64,000 nucleotides of DNA, taken from NCBI RefSeq assembly GCF_009734425.1, contig NZ_CP046455.1, positions 2,852,001-2,916,000 of the forward strand. The letters run 5' to 3'. Numbering within the stretch: position 1 is the stretch's first letter; the number at the start of each line of letters is the position of its first letter. Under the pieces are notes generated by a model. The model saw nothing but the letters and a program-made list of their open reading frames with translations, did not search any database and was not told the origin of the DNA. This document shows, in pieces, positions 18,583 to 27,240 of this stretch. This stretch comes from Corynebacterium occultum (lineage in GTDB: Bacteria; Actinomycetota; Actinomycetes; Mycobacteriales; Mycobacteriaceae). The position numbers and the translations under genes were made by a program.

Positions 18583-19704
18583 CTATTTCTCATTTCTTTT
18601 CTTGCTGCGGAGTGCCACATAGGTGGGGACTCCACTTTCGGTGAGCCGGTCCGCTGCGATGCTGGCGTGGCGGGCTTGTTTATCTCCCTGTTCGATCACG
18701 ACGATGCCCAGGCCGAGTGCGGCCGGAGAAACCTCCCGCCACCAGCGGTCCCGCCAGCTGACGGTGTGGATCCGGTCCTCCTCATAGGCGTGGAAGGCGT
18801 CACCGAGTTCGACGTCCCCGAGGATCAGCACCTCTTTACCGCGGGAGAGGGCGGCGGCGGCCCGCGCCTCGGCTTTGGGGGTCAGACCGTTGCCACCGTG
18901 GGCCAGCTCGGTGTCGGCCCCCAGACGTTGCCCGAGGGATCTCAGCCAGAGGGAGTCGGCGCGGCTGCGTCGCCGCAGGAACCAGATGCCCAGGGCGAAG
19001 TCGACCAGGAGGAGCGCCAGCAGGGCTGCGACCAGGGAGGTGGCCAGGGGGAGCGGCCATACCGCCTGGCCCGCATTATCGGATTGGGAGAGCACCATCG
19101 GTTGGATGTTCTGGATTCCGGCGGCCCGGCTTTCTTCCAGGGCGATGAGGATGGCCGTTTCCAGTTCCGAGACATCGGCTTCCGGATCGGCGGCCCGGCG
19201 CTGGTTGATCTGTTCCCGGAGGGCCTCGGTCTGTCGGTTGGTTTCCGTCTCCAGGGCGGCGATGGAGTCATTGTAGATCTGGGTGCCGCGGGTCTGCAGG
19301 GAGGCCACCACCGCATCTGCGATGGCTTTGGCCTGGGTTTCGCTCTCCCCCCGGGTGTTGAGGGTGACCACCCCGGCGACGCTGGTTTCGGCGCTACTGA
19401 GCTTGGGCTCAGCCACCCCGGTGGTCTCCTGGACGGCCTCCCGGGTCTGGTTGTCACTGATCATCTGGCTGAACAGCGGCACCAGGTTCGCCAGAATCTC
19501 GGGGTCACTTTCGATGTCCCCGGGGTGGCCCAGGGAGAGTTGGGTGCTCACCTCATATTCTTCCGGCACCTGGGTGAGGGCGGCAGCGGTGATCCCCCCG
19601 GTGAGCAGGGCGGCGAGCAGGGCGGCTGGCAGGGCGCGTCGGAAAGCGGTGAAGATCAGTCCGAGGTTCAGGGGTGCGGGGACCGGCGGGTTTCTATCTG
19701 ACAT
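18583..19704 (-). CDS. Wzz-like polysaccharide co-polymerase
   Basis: A 373-residue inner-membrane protein with the Wzz layout: a short cytosolic N-terminus, helix 1 (about residues 22-44), a periplasmic domain rich in Glu/Gln/Ala helices (about 50-215), helix 2 (217-243) and a C-terminal cytosolic part. Such proteins set chain length with Wzy. The C-terminal 130 residues resemble the position of a tyrosine-kinase domain but have no Walker A motif (only LSRGKEVLILGD) and no Tyr cluster, and no separate kinase is in the locus. AAAGG lies nine bases before the ATG. Confidence 0.8.
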   Translation of the reverse strand: MSDRNPPVPAPLNLGLIFTAFRRALPAALLAALLTGGITAAALTQVPEEYEVSTQLSLGHPGDIESDPEILANLVPLFSQMISDNQTREAVQETTGVAEPKLSSAETSVAGVVTLNTRGESETQAKAIADAVVASLQTRGTQIYNDSIAALETETNRQTEALREQINQRRAADPEADVSELETAILIALEESRAAGIQNIQPMVLSQSDNAGQAVWPLPLATSLVAALLALLLVDFALGIWFLRRRSRADSLWLRSLGQRLGADTELAHGGNGLTPKAEARAAAALSRGKEVLILGDVELGDAFHAYEEDRIHTVSWRDRWWREVSPAALGLGIVVIEQGDKQARHASIAADRLTESGVPTYVALRSKKRNEK

Positions 19705-19737
19705 GCGCTAGGACCTTTCAGGGGATGCTGCGTGGTC

Positions 19738-19767
19738 GGGGGGGGAGACGGTGGGGCGGTTGGGGGG
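19738..19767 (+). other. G-run cluster (possible G-quadruplex)
   Basis: Runs of eight, four and six G occur within 30 bases (19738-19745, 19753-19756, 19762-19767), with another GGGG at 19721-19724. They lie on the template strand in the 68-base gap between the polymerase and wzz-like genes. Confidence 0.4.
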
Positions 19768-19772
19768 CGTCG

Positions 19773-21089
19773 TCAAGCGGGTTGTGCTTGGCGACGCCGC
19801 GGTATCCACCCGCCAACCTGAGGTGCGGCGGTCCGGCTCACACCGGCGGCGGCTGCGGGGAGCAGCCAGAAGTAGAAGTCGAGGGGGAAGATCTCCAGGT
19901 AAGTGGCGAAGATGGCGGACCCCAGGGCTGCCACCAGCATCGCCAACGTGCCGATGGTGAAGGCCCGTTCCAGGGGGTCCTGCTGGATCCGGATGAGGCG
20001 GTGCAGCACCATCATGGCGATGCCGATCACCAGCGCATAGAGCACCAGGCCGGGTAGTCCCAGCTCCAGGCCGATCTTCAGGTACTGGTTATCGGGTTGG
20101 TACACCCCCTGCAGGGAACCGGAGAGTTCCGTCACCCGCTCCGCGGAGGAACCGGTGGTGCCCAGTCCCATGCCGAAGGGGTGAACCAGCATCTGGGGCA
20201 GGGTCTGGGTCCAGTGCCCGCCGCGGTCCAGGAGGCTGGTGGCGGAGAACATCGCCGCCAACCGCCCTTCCTGATCCGCCAGGAATGCCAGGGGCAGCAC
20301 CAGCACGACAAGCCCGAGGAACCCGGCGAGGAGCTGCAGGATCCAGCGGTACATCACCACCCCGAGCACCAGCAGAGCCGCCAGCAGCCCGATGAGTGCG
20401 GCCCGCACCACCGAGGAGGCCATGCCGACAAGCAGGATCGGGGAGACCAGCCAGAAGATCCGGGAACGCCAGCGGTCCGGTTCAGCCAGTGCCACAGCCA
20501 CCCCCATCACCAACACCAGCATCATGAAGAAAGCGAAGGGGAAGGGTTGATTGAAGGTGGAGAAACTACGCAGCAGCGGCCCAGTGGTGCGGATGTGCTC
20601 ATTCCATTCATAACCCAGGTCCGCTAAGGCCCACCCCCCGACCACCTGCTGCCACAAGCCGAAGAGCGCGGTGACCAGGCCGGTGCCCAGCAGCAGGCTG
20701 ATCAGCAGATCCTTGTCCCGGCGGGTGAAGGGGAAAAAGCAGCAGATCAGCACCGGGATCAGGTAGAAGTAGGCGATCTTGATCGGGAATGCGGCGGCAA
20801 TACCCAGCACCAGCACACCGGAGAGACTTCCGTAGAGCACCAGCACACCGGCCAGCGGCAACCAGGGAACCAGCGTGACCCGGTCCCGACTCCGGGGTGC
20901 GATGCAGGCAGCCAGAGCCACTGTCAGCACCGCCAACTCCTTCCAGGGTTCCAGCAGCATGGGGGCGATATAGAGCACCCCATCAAAGGGCACCAGGGTG
21001 GCTATGGTCAACAGGCCCCATTGGGGGCGTCTGACCCCCAGCAGGAAGGTCAGCAGACATAAGGCGAGGGTGGCGAGCACCGCGATCAT
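19773..21089 (-). CDS. Wzy/O-antigen-ligase-like polymerase
   Basis: A 438-residue polytopic protein with about ten to twelve membrane helices and a long extracytoplasmic loop near residues 330-385. The layout, with TGPLLRSFSTFNQPFPFAFFMMLV in mid-protein and LVHPFGMGLGTTG in the late loop, fits the O-antigen ligase / Wzy family, which joins flipped repeat units into chains. I start at ATG 21089, overlapping the deacetylase stop (ATGA); the frame stays open 15 codons further. The family diverges strongly, so it could instead be a ligase. Confidence 0.83.
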   Translation of the reverse strand: MIAVLATLALCLLTFLLGVRRPQWGLLTIATLVPFDGVLYIAPMLLEPWKELAVLTVALAACIAPRSRDRVTLVPWLPLAGVLVLYGSLSGVLVLGIAAAFPIKIAYFYLIPVLICCFFPFTRRDKDLLISLLLGTGLVTALFGLWQQVVGGWALADLGYEWNEHIRTTGPLLRSFSTFNQPFPFAFFMMLVLVMGVAVALAEPDRWRSRIFWLVSPILLVGMASSVVRAALIGLLAALLVLGVVMYRWILQLLAGFLGLVVLVLPLAFLADQEGRLAAMFSATSLLDRGGHWTQTLPQMLVHPFGMGLGTTGSSAERVTELSGSLQGVYQPDNQYLKIGLELGLPGLVLYALVIGIAMMVLHRLIRIQQDPLERAFTIGTLAMLVAALGSAIFATYLEIFPLDFYFWLLPAAAAGVSRTAAPQVGGWIPRRRQAQPA

Positions 21090-21865
21090 GACCACACCTC
21101 CCCGGAAAGGTCGGCCGGGGCCGGCCAGCTCCACCGGGGGCGCAGCAGAAATTTTGCCCAGCGCAGGCCACTGAGTTCCTCGGTCATGGCCATCCGGCGA
21201 TAGAGGAAGGGATCATCCCCACCGTGGCAACGACCATTGGTGAAGGTCCAGCCACTGCGATAACCAGAATCCCGGACCTGCCAGCGCACCCAGGGGTTCT
21301 GGTGGCCGAAGGGATAACAGAAATCCTGGACCTGGCGCCCACCCCAGCGGCTGAGCAGCTCCCGGGAATGCAGCAGCTCCGCAGCCACCCGGGTAGGTGA
21401 CATCTGAGGCAGGGAGAGATGGGTGCTGCTGTGCCCGGCCAGCTGAGCGCCGGCGGCCACCGCCGCCCGGATCTCATCCAGGGTCATGGTGCGCGCAGCG
21501 GGCTCCCACCAGGGGGGATGCACCCCCAGATGATCAGTGACCGGCAGCAGAGTCCAGGGCAGACCCAGCTCAACCAGGACCGGCAGGGCATGACGGTACA
21601 CCCCCACCAGGGCATCATCGAAGGTGATCGCCATGAGACCTGCCACGGACTCCCCCCGCCGCAGGCGTTCATTCAGTTCCGAGAAATGGACGAACTCATA
21701 GCCCCACCGCTGAGCGAGCTGAAGCTGGTGGCGGAAGGTGGACACCCTCACCGCATATTCATAGGGCAGGTCCTCATCGGCGATGATGTCGTGGTAGGCC
21801 AGCACCACCGCGGAGGTGCCGAGCCTGGTTCTGGCCGGGGTAAAACTGGGCATTGTCATGGTCAT
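21086..21865 (-). CDS. Polysaccharide deacetylase (CE4/NodB-like)
   Basis: A 259-residue CE4 enzyme. The metal and catalytic motifs are visible: TFDDA (D83, D84) and HSSTH (H145, H149), with CYPFGHQN as motif 3. It removes acetyl groups from N- or O-acetylated sugars using a divalent metal. No signal peptide is evident, so it may act on precursors in the cytosol or be exported in an unusual way. AGGAG precedes the first ATG. It overlaps the polymerase gene by four bases and lies 25 bases after the flippase stop. With three acyltransferase domains in the same operon region, acylation state is clearly a tuned property of the product. Confidence 0.88.
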   Translation of the reverse strand: MTMTMPSFTPARTRLGTSAVVLAYHDIIADEDLPYEYAVRVSTFRHQLQLAQRWGYEFVHFSELNERLRRGESVAGLMAITFDDALVGVYRHALPVLVELGLPWTLLPVTDHLGVHPPWWEPAARTMTLDEIRAAVAAGAQLAGHSSTHLSLPQMSPTRVAAELLHSRELLSRWGGRQVQDFCYPFGHQNPWVRWQVRDSGYRSGWTFTNGRCHGGDDPFLYRRMAMTEELSGLRWAKFLLRPRWSWPAPADLSGEVWS

Positions 21866-21890
21866 GCTTCTTCTCCTGGATTCCTGCTAC

Positions 21891-23432
21891 TTATTTCCCG
21901 CTCGCCTGGCGGATCCGTTGCCACAACACCTGACTGCCCCGTCTTTCCGCCACCGCCGAAATCAGCAGGTAACTGAGTGCCGCACCGAGCGCCACCAGCA
22001 CCCAGTTCTGCCCCAGCTCAGTGACCAGGAGATGGGCGGGCACCGCAACCGCACTCACCACCAGCACCTGCCGCAGCAGCAGCCCCCAGGGCGCGACCCG
22101 GGGGATCTGCAGGCTGAACTGCAGCAGCAGCAACATCGCCAGCAGCATCACCACCTGGGTGAACAGGGTGGCCAGGGCAGCACCGTTGATCGACAGCAGC
22201 GGAATGAGCACAAAGTTCAACCCGATATTCAACCCCAGGCCGAAAAGCGCGATCAGCGGAAAGATCCTCAGCTTGCGTGCCGCCACCAGGGCTGCGATCA
22301 CGATGAAGGTGAAACCATTCAGTGCGGAACCGGTGACCATCAGGGAGGCCGCATAAGCCGAACCGATGAACTCCTGTCCGTAGAGCAGCACGATCACTGT
22401 TTTACCTGCCGACCAGAACAGCACCGTGGCCAGGCCACCCAGCAGGATCGCCACCGCCAGGGGCTGATATACCCGGGTGCGGAACTGCTCCGGATGATCC
22501 GGCCAGGCCTTGACCAGCACCGTGGTGAAAGGCACCGCCAGAGCACCCACCACCAGTGCCAGCAGATCCGAGAATTTATAGCCGATGGCATATAACCCGA
22601 CCGCCTCATAGGTGTCCAGGCGCTGCAACATCAGCATGTCGATCCGCTCCAGGGCGGTCAACAGCGCAAAACCGATGGAGATCGGCAGAGCCTCCCGCAG
22701 CATCTCACCCCAGTAGGCGAAGGGCTGCCGGAAGGAGGGCCGGAACTCCTTGGGGTAGAGCCACGGGATACCCGCTCCCCTACCCAGGAAAATCACCACC
22801 TCCCGGGCGATCGCCGGCAGCAGGAAAGCCAGCAGCACCGGTTGAAAATGCGCCACCAACACAATCAGCAGGAACTGCACCACCTGACCGGCAATATCCC
22901 AGAAAGCGGTGTAGGTCAGGCGGAGTTTGCTCTGGTAGAGCACGAAGAAGGCATTGGCCGGGGTTGCCAGCATCACCGTGGTGCCAGCCAGAGCCGCAGC
23001 CGTGACCACCAAGGGGGAAAGACCCGTGAAGTAGGCATAACCCACCGCCAGCAGATAACCGAGCAGGCCCAACATAATGCGCAGCACAATGAAGGAACCC
23101 GCCAGCTTCGACACTTCCTCCGCTTTCCCGGAGTTCAACCGGGCCAGAACCACCCTGCCCACCCCGAGATCGGTGACCACCTCAAGGATGCCGAGCAGTG
23201 CGAAGACAAAGGAATAACGACCCCAGTCATCACCACTCAAGGTGCGCGCGATGATCACGCTGCCGGCCCATCCCAGCACCGCCGTACCCAGCCGGCCAAT
23301 GATCATGGCGGTGGAACTGTTGAAAAGCTGCCGGTTCTCACTACGGTTCTGATTCTCCGCCACGGCGGATACAGCTGCCGAACTCTCAACTTCAGGGCTT
23401 GACACCCGTTCCTGACGATCGACGGTGGCCAT
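21891..23432 (-). CDS. Wzx-type flippase
   Basis: A 513-residue protein with about fourteen membrane helices after a hydrophilic N-terminus of 40 residues. It opens with NSSTAMIIGRLGTAVLGWAGSVIIARTL and contains the YSFVFALLGILEVVTDLGVGRV region typical of the polysaccharide-transport MOP superfamily. It should flip the lipid-linked repeat unit to the outer face. Its ATG overlaps the upstream acyltransferase stop by one base. Confidence 0.9.
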   Translation of the reverse strand: MATVDRQERVSSPEVESSAAVSAVAENQNRSENRQLFNSSTAMIIGRLGTAVLGWAGSVIIARTLSGDDWGRYSFVFALLGILEVVTDLGVGRVVLARLNSGKAEEVSKLAGSFIVLRIMLGLLGYLLAVGYAYFTGLSPLVVTAAALAGTTVMLATPANAFFVLYQSKLRLTYTAFWDIAGQVVQFLLIVLVAHFQPVLLAFLLPAIAREVVIFLGRGAGIPWLYPKEFRPSFRQPFAYWGEMLREALPISIGFALLTALERIDMLMLQRLDTYEAVGLYAIGYKFSDLLALVVGALAVPFTTVLVKAWPDHPEQFRTRVYQPLAVAILLGGLATVLFWSAGKTVIVLLYGQEFIGSAYAASLMVTGSALNGFTFIVIAALVAARKLRIFPLIALFGLGLNIGLNFVLIPLLSINGAALATLFTQVVMLLAMLLLLQFSLQIPRVAPWGLLLRQVLVVSAVAVPAHLLVTELGQNWVLVALGAALSYLLISAVAERRGSQVLWQRIRQASGK

Positions 23433-24583
23433 TAGCGTCGCTTCCCGAGGAGGTTGCTCAACCTGGGTCGGAACTGAGCCAACTGCCCATGGACTTTCTC
23501 ACTGACACCCCGGATGAGGCGGGCCGCCGGTAGCTGCCAGGATTTACACCGGGGGACAGCGAATACGGTGCCCACCGCATAATCGCAGTTCTCCCACTCT
23601 TCCTTATAGGCATTTCTGCCCAACATCATGTCCACATGGGTGATGCCTTCCGCATCATGAATATCAACGAGGTGCTCGATGAGCTGATGACCGGGTCGCA
23701 GGGCAGCGAACTCCGGGTCGAAACGGGTGAACCACCCCTCCGCCAGATTTCCGCTCTGCAATTGCAACGCACAACCGGCCATCACCTTGTCCAACAGCAC
23801 AGCCACGGCGAATAAATTTCCCTGCTCCGCTTCCCAGGTGAGGAAACGGCGGGAAAATTCCAGGTGTTCCGGACCCAGCAGATTAAGCCGCCTGACTCTG
23901 TCCTGCTCGGTGGCGGCCTCGCTGAGGCGAACCATCTCAGCCCAGTGCCGGTCCAGTTCTGCCACACTGCGGATCACCACGAACTCCAGTGGCCCGAATT
24001 TCTGCTCGGCCCTGGTGCGTGCCCGACGCAGGTGGGAGAGAGTTTTGGCACTGCGTAGATCCCGGGCACGGGTCCCGGCGGGAAGTTTCATGCCCAGACA
24101 GTGGTCATCCTGCCGGTAGTGGACCTGCCAGCCCGCATCGGCGCGCAACTCCGCCAGCAGCGGAGACCCCACCGGAACATGGGTCAGTTCCAGCACCAAC
24201 CTGGCTTCTCTCAACTGCGACATCAGGGCCTTCAACGCCTCGGCATCTGCGGCCAGCGCCTCACCGATGGTCCCCAGGCCATGCCCGAGCAGACGGTGGA
24301 CGGTGATCCCCAGCCGACGACGACTATGCAGCGGCAACAGCGCCACCAGGCGGCCATCACGGTGCAGGGTCGCCAAGGCGAGCTCCCCCTTCCCCAGGGT
24401 TTCAAACCAGGTCCAGGCATAGGAGGGGCGGGAGGAAAAACGGGTGCCGCGCCGGGCTGCCAGTTCCTCCCACTCCATCCGCAGTCGGGGGCTCAGGGTG
24501 CCGTGCAGGGTGAACCGTTCCCCGAGAACCGAGGTCTCTGCCTCCGAGGTTTCTCCCCGGGCTCTGCGGTCAATGGTGTCCAT
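23432..24583 (-). CDS. CelD/BcsL-type acyltransferase (paralogue 1)
   Basis: A 383-residue GNAT-fold protein of the CelD/BcsL (Acetyltransf_6) group. It contains two GNAT-like halves: residues 27-160 with LATLHRDGRLVALLPLHSRRRLGITVHRL and residues 190-350 with RFDPEFAALRPGHQLIEHLVD, the cofactor-side end. It probably transfers an acetyl or other acyl group to a sugar of the repeat unit. Residues 27-119 are encoded by a 277-base segment almost identical to one in the upstream fusion gene. It is translationally coupled on both sides. Confidence 0.8.
   Translation of the reverse strand: MDTIDRRARGETSEAETSVLGERFTLHGTLSPRLRMEWEELAARRGTRFSSRPSYAWTWFETLGKGELALATLHRDGRLVALLPLHSRRRLGITVHRLLGHGLGTIGEALAADAEALKALMSQLREARLVLELTHVPVGSPLLAELRADAGWQVHYRQDDHCLGMKLPAGTRARDLRSAKTLSHLRRARTRAEQKFGPLEFVVIRSVAELDRHWAEMVRLSEAATEQDRVRRLNLLGPEHLEFSRRFLTWEAEQGNLFAVAVLLDKVMAGCALQLQSGNLAEGWFTRFDPEFAALRPGHQLIEHLVDIHDAEGITHVDMMLGRNAYKEEWENCDYAVGTVFAVPRCKSWQLPAARLIRGVSEKVHGQLAQFRPRLSNLLGKRR
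24229..24505. repeat. 277-bp near-identical direct repeat, copy 1
   Basis: This segment equals 25380-25656 at an offset of 1151 bases, with one difference that I can find (24424 A versus 25575 C). It lies in acyltransferase paralogue 1, in the same frame and orientation as its partner. Sequence on either side diverges at once, as after gene conversion. Confidence 0.9.
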
Positions 24584-26862
24584 CAGCGTAACTTTCCGGT
24601 CAGAGTAGCGAGTTTGGGCTGGATCTCACGGTATTGCTGGTGTGCACCGGCGCTGGCGAAACGGATGCCACGGGCCAGCGGCAGCTGCCAGGAATGTTCT
24701 CTCGGGGAGGCACAGACAGTACCCACCTCATAGGTGGCGTTCTGCCAGTCCATCTTGTAGCTGCTGGTGCCGATCATCTGGTCAGACTCATAGACACCCA
24801 GTTCATCATGGTTATCCGCCAGGAACTCAAGCAGCTGATGGCCCGGCGCGAGTTTGGCGAAGGCCGGATCATAACGGATGTACCAGGCCTCCTCCCGCTG
24901 GCCGGTGCGTAACTGCACCTCCACCGCCACCAGTTTCCTGTCCACCCGCAACAGGAGCAGGAGCAGATTCCCGCTCTCTGCCTCCTCCCCTAGGAAACGG
25001 CGGCCGAACTCACTGTATTCTCCGGCCAGGAGGTTAAGTTTGTTCTCCTCATCGGCTTCGCGGGCAGCCTTGGTGACCGCGATGATCTCCGGCCAGCAGG
25101 CAGCCAACCCAGCCGGAGTGCGGATCACCCCGAATTCCACCGGGCCATGATCCCGGGAGATGGCGTCCCGGGAGACACGCAGGCGCTTCAGGGTCTTTTT
25201 GCTGCGAAGATCCTGGGCGGTACTACCCTCCGGCAGCATCATCACCGGGCAGGTCTCATCCCGCTGGTAGTCCACCATCCATCCGTCCCCGACGAGTAGT
25301 TCCGCCAGCAGTGGAGAGTCCTCCGGCACATGGGTCAGCTCAAGTAACACACCTTGCTGCCGTAACCCGGCCACCAAATCCTTCAACGCCTCGGCATCTG
25401 CGGCCAGCGCCTCACCGATGGTCCCCAGGCCATGCCCGAGCAGACGGTGGACGGTGATCCCCAGCCGACGACGACTATGCAGCGGCAACAGCGCCACCAG
25501 GCGGCCATCACGGTGCAGGGTCGCCAAGGCGAGCTCCCCCTTCCCCAGGGTTTCAAACCAGGTCCAGGCATAGGCGGGGCGGGAGGAAAAACGGGTGCCG
25601 CGCCGGGCTGCCAGTTCCTCCCACTCCATCCGCAGTCGGGGGCTCAGGGTGCCGTGGATTTCGAAGTGTTTCGCCACCTTGCTGGGGTTCGCATTCCCGG
25701 TCATTGCGGCAGTTTCAGGGGATGCCTCCTGCTGCGCGGCGTCGATAAGCGCCTGCACGATGACCTCGGTGGAATCGCTGAGGTTATAGCGTTCCCGGGC
25801 CCGCTCATGGCCAGCCCTGCCGAGTCGGGTGCGCAGCTGCGGATCATCGATCAGTCGGTGGAGGGCGGCGGCGACGGGTTCCCGTTGGTGGCAGTCCACC
25901 AGATACCCGGTCTCACCTTCCAGGACCATCTCCGGGATCGCCCCATTGGGGTGGGCAATCACCGGCAGGCCGGCGGCCATGGCCTCCAGGATGACATTGG
26001 GGGCCTGGTCGATGGTGGAGGGAAAGCACATGAGGTCCGCCTCCGCCAGAATCTCCCAGAGCCGCCCCTCCCCCGGCTTGAGGTCATTGATCACCCGCAG
26101 TCCCGGTTCCGCGGGTAGTTCCTCCAGGGTCACCAGGGTCAGATCAGCTTTCTCCCGGAGTTCCTCCCGCCAGATCTCCAACAACAGATTGCCGCCCTTG
26201 CGTTCCAGGCTGGTGCCCAGGAAAACGATGGTGGGGCGCCCGGCCTCGTCCCGGGTCGGCAGGGGTTGGGTGAAGTAGGGCGAATGGATGCCCAGCTCCA
26301 GGTGTTCCACCCTGCCCGGCGGCATCAGGTAGTCCTCGGAGTGGAGGGAATCAACCACCTTACGGGTGTTGGCGAAAACCTTTGCCGCGGATTTGAGCAC
26401 GGGGCGCTCGAAGATGGGGTTCAGCTTGCTCAGGGCCGCGGTGAAACGGGTCGGGGTGCGGTAGGGGATGCTGAAGACGTTGAGACGGCCGGTGCTGTCG
26501 GTCGTGATCACCGTAGGTATCTGACGCAGCAGGCGGGCCCCACCGAGCATGGTGTTCTGGGTGTAGAGGTGGACAGCGTCAATGCCACCCTCAGCCAGGC
26601 GTCGTCTGACGCGGCGGCGCATATTCCAGGAATGCACCAGCTGGCCACGCAGGGGTTGCAGATCCAGGTCCCAGCTGGCCAGCAGGGGAACCGGCGCGCG
26701 CAGCAGGCGACCGATCAAACCGGGATCCTGACCGTCGATGAATTCCACCTCGACATCATCGCGCCCCGCGAAGATCCGCCTGAAGGAGGCGTGGACGGTG
26801 CGGTGGCCACCGATATTTTCGTTGATGAAAAGGAAACGGGGTGGGCTGGGGCTGAGGCTCAT
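24583..26862 (-). CDS. GT4 glycosyltransferase-acyltransferase fusion
   Basis: One 759-residue polypeptide joins two enzymes. Residues 1-370 are a GT4 glycosyltransferase (FLFINENIGGHRTVHASFRR; FLGTSLERKGGNLLLEIW; donor site DQAPNVILEAMAAG, with Asp in place of the first Glu of E-X7-E). After a linker of about 25 residues, 395-759 form a CelD/BcsL-type acyltransferase like the downstream gene. It is the first gene of the operon; GGAAAGG lies nine bases before the ATG. The stop overlaps the next start by one base. A single chain could glycosylate and then acylate the same sugar. No frameshift or broken reading frame is seen at the junction. Confidence 0.87.
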   Translation of the reverse strand: MSLSPSPPRFLFINENIGGHRTVHASFRRIFAGRDDVEVEFIDGQDPGLIGRLLRAPVPLLASWDLDLQPLRGQLVHSWNMRRRVRRRLAEGGIDAVHLYTQNTMLGGARLLRQIPTVITTDSTGRLNVFSIPYRTPTRFTAALSKLNPIFERPVLKSAAKVFANTRKVVDSLHSEDYLMPPGRVEHLELGIHSPYFTQPLPTRDEAGRPTIVFLGTSLERKGGNLLLEIWREELREKADLTLVTLEELPAEPGLRVINDLKPGEGRLWEILAEADLMCFPSTIDQAPNVILEAMAAGLPVIAHPNGAIPEMVLEGETGYLVDCHQREPVAAALHRLIDDPQLRTRLGRAGHERARERYNLSDSTEVIVQALIDAAQQEASPETAAMTGNANPSKVAKHFEIHGTLSPRLRMEWEELAARRGTRFSSRPAYAWTWFETLGKGELALATLHRDGRLVALLPLHSRRRLGITVHRLLGHGLGTIGEALAADAEALKDLVAGLRQQGVLLELTHVPEDSPLLAELLVGDGWMVDYQRDETCPVMMLPEGSTAQDLRSKKTLKRLRVSRDAISRDHGPVEFGVIRTPAGLAACWPEIIAVTKAAREADEENKLNLLAGEYSEFGRRFLGEEAESGNLLLLLLRVDRKLVAVEVQLRTGQREEAWYIRYDPAFAKLAPGHQLLEFLADNHDELGVYESDQMIGTSSYKMDWQNATYEVGTVCASPREHSWQLPLARGIRFASAGAHQQYREIQPKLATLTGKLR
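25380..25656. repeat. 277-bp near-identical direct repeat, copy 2
   Basis: Partner of 24229-24505; encodes residues 403-495 of the fusion protein. The single base difference changes Ser to Ala (RPSYAW versus RPAYAW). Confidence 0.9.
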
Positions 26863-26992
26863 GGGCCGAAACCTTTCCGGAGGGGAAGAAGCTCAAAGGA
26901 GACGGTCCCCCGGCGATCAGTGGGGTGAACCGCTGATCCAGGATTCATTCGTATGTGACCATCAACACTATTGAACACAATATAGCCTTAAA

Positions 26993-26998
26993 ATTATA
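26993..26998 (-). promoter_or_regulatory. -10 element of the main EPS operon
   Basis: TATAAT on the minus strand, a perfect match to the consensus, about 125 bases before the fusion-gene start. No strong -35 lies 17 bases upstream (GGGTGC), which suggests dependence on an activator. Confidence 0.6.
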
Positions 26999-27030
26999 TA
27001 AAAACACCACTTAAAGCACCCCTTATTGCA

Positions 27031-27049
27031 GCCCCAAAATTCAGGGGCA
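27031..27049. promoter_or_regulatory. C4-N8-G4 palindrome, copy C
   Basis: CCCC-AAAATTCA-GGGGC, 32 bases upstream of the TATAAT box and so near -45 to -60 from the probable start of transcription, a classic activator position. On the minus strand it reads on into CTGCA after GGGG, like copy B at 14283. Confidence 0.5.
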
Positions 27050-27240
27050 CTGAATTGGTGGTATTGAGATTCAATTCGTTTTAACTGCATAAATGCTGAA
27101 ATTTTGGCCAAATATCAATCCCCTCAACCCCACGAGCAGGAGCAAAGGAAATTCTTAGTTTTAGGGTGAAGAGTTAATTCCCCCCAGACCTGGGCCACGA
27201 CCAATCCTGAGAAAATTCCTCCCCCAGGAGAAATGGAAGT

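Larger units (their letters stand above)
26863..27240. other. AT-rich promoter region of the main EPS operon
   Basis: No gene is visible. The stretch 26960-27120 is AT-rich and holds a good -10 element and a C4-N8-G4 palindrome, described separately. No T-run terminator follows the 27241 gene, so readthrough into the operon is possible. Confidence 0.65.

Noticed and set aside
18025..19701. Plus-strand open frame of over 550 codons antisense to the GT4 and wzz-like genes
   Set aside because: Gly/Val/Asp-rich shadow of GC-biased codons without a ribosome site; the minus-strand genes have clear families.
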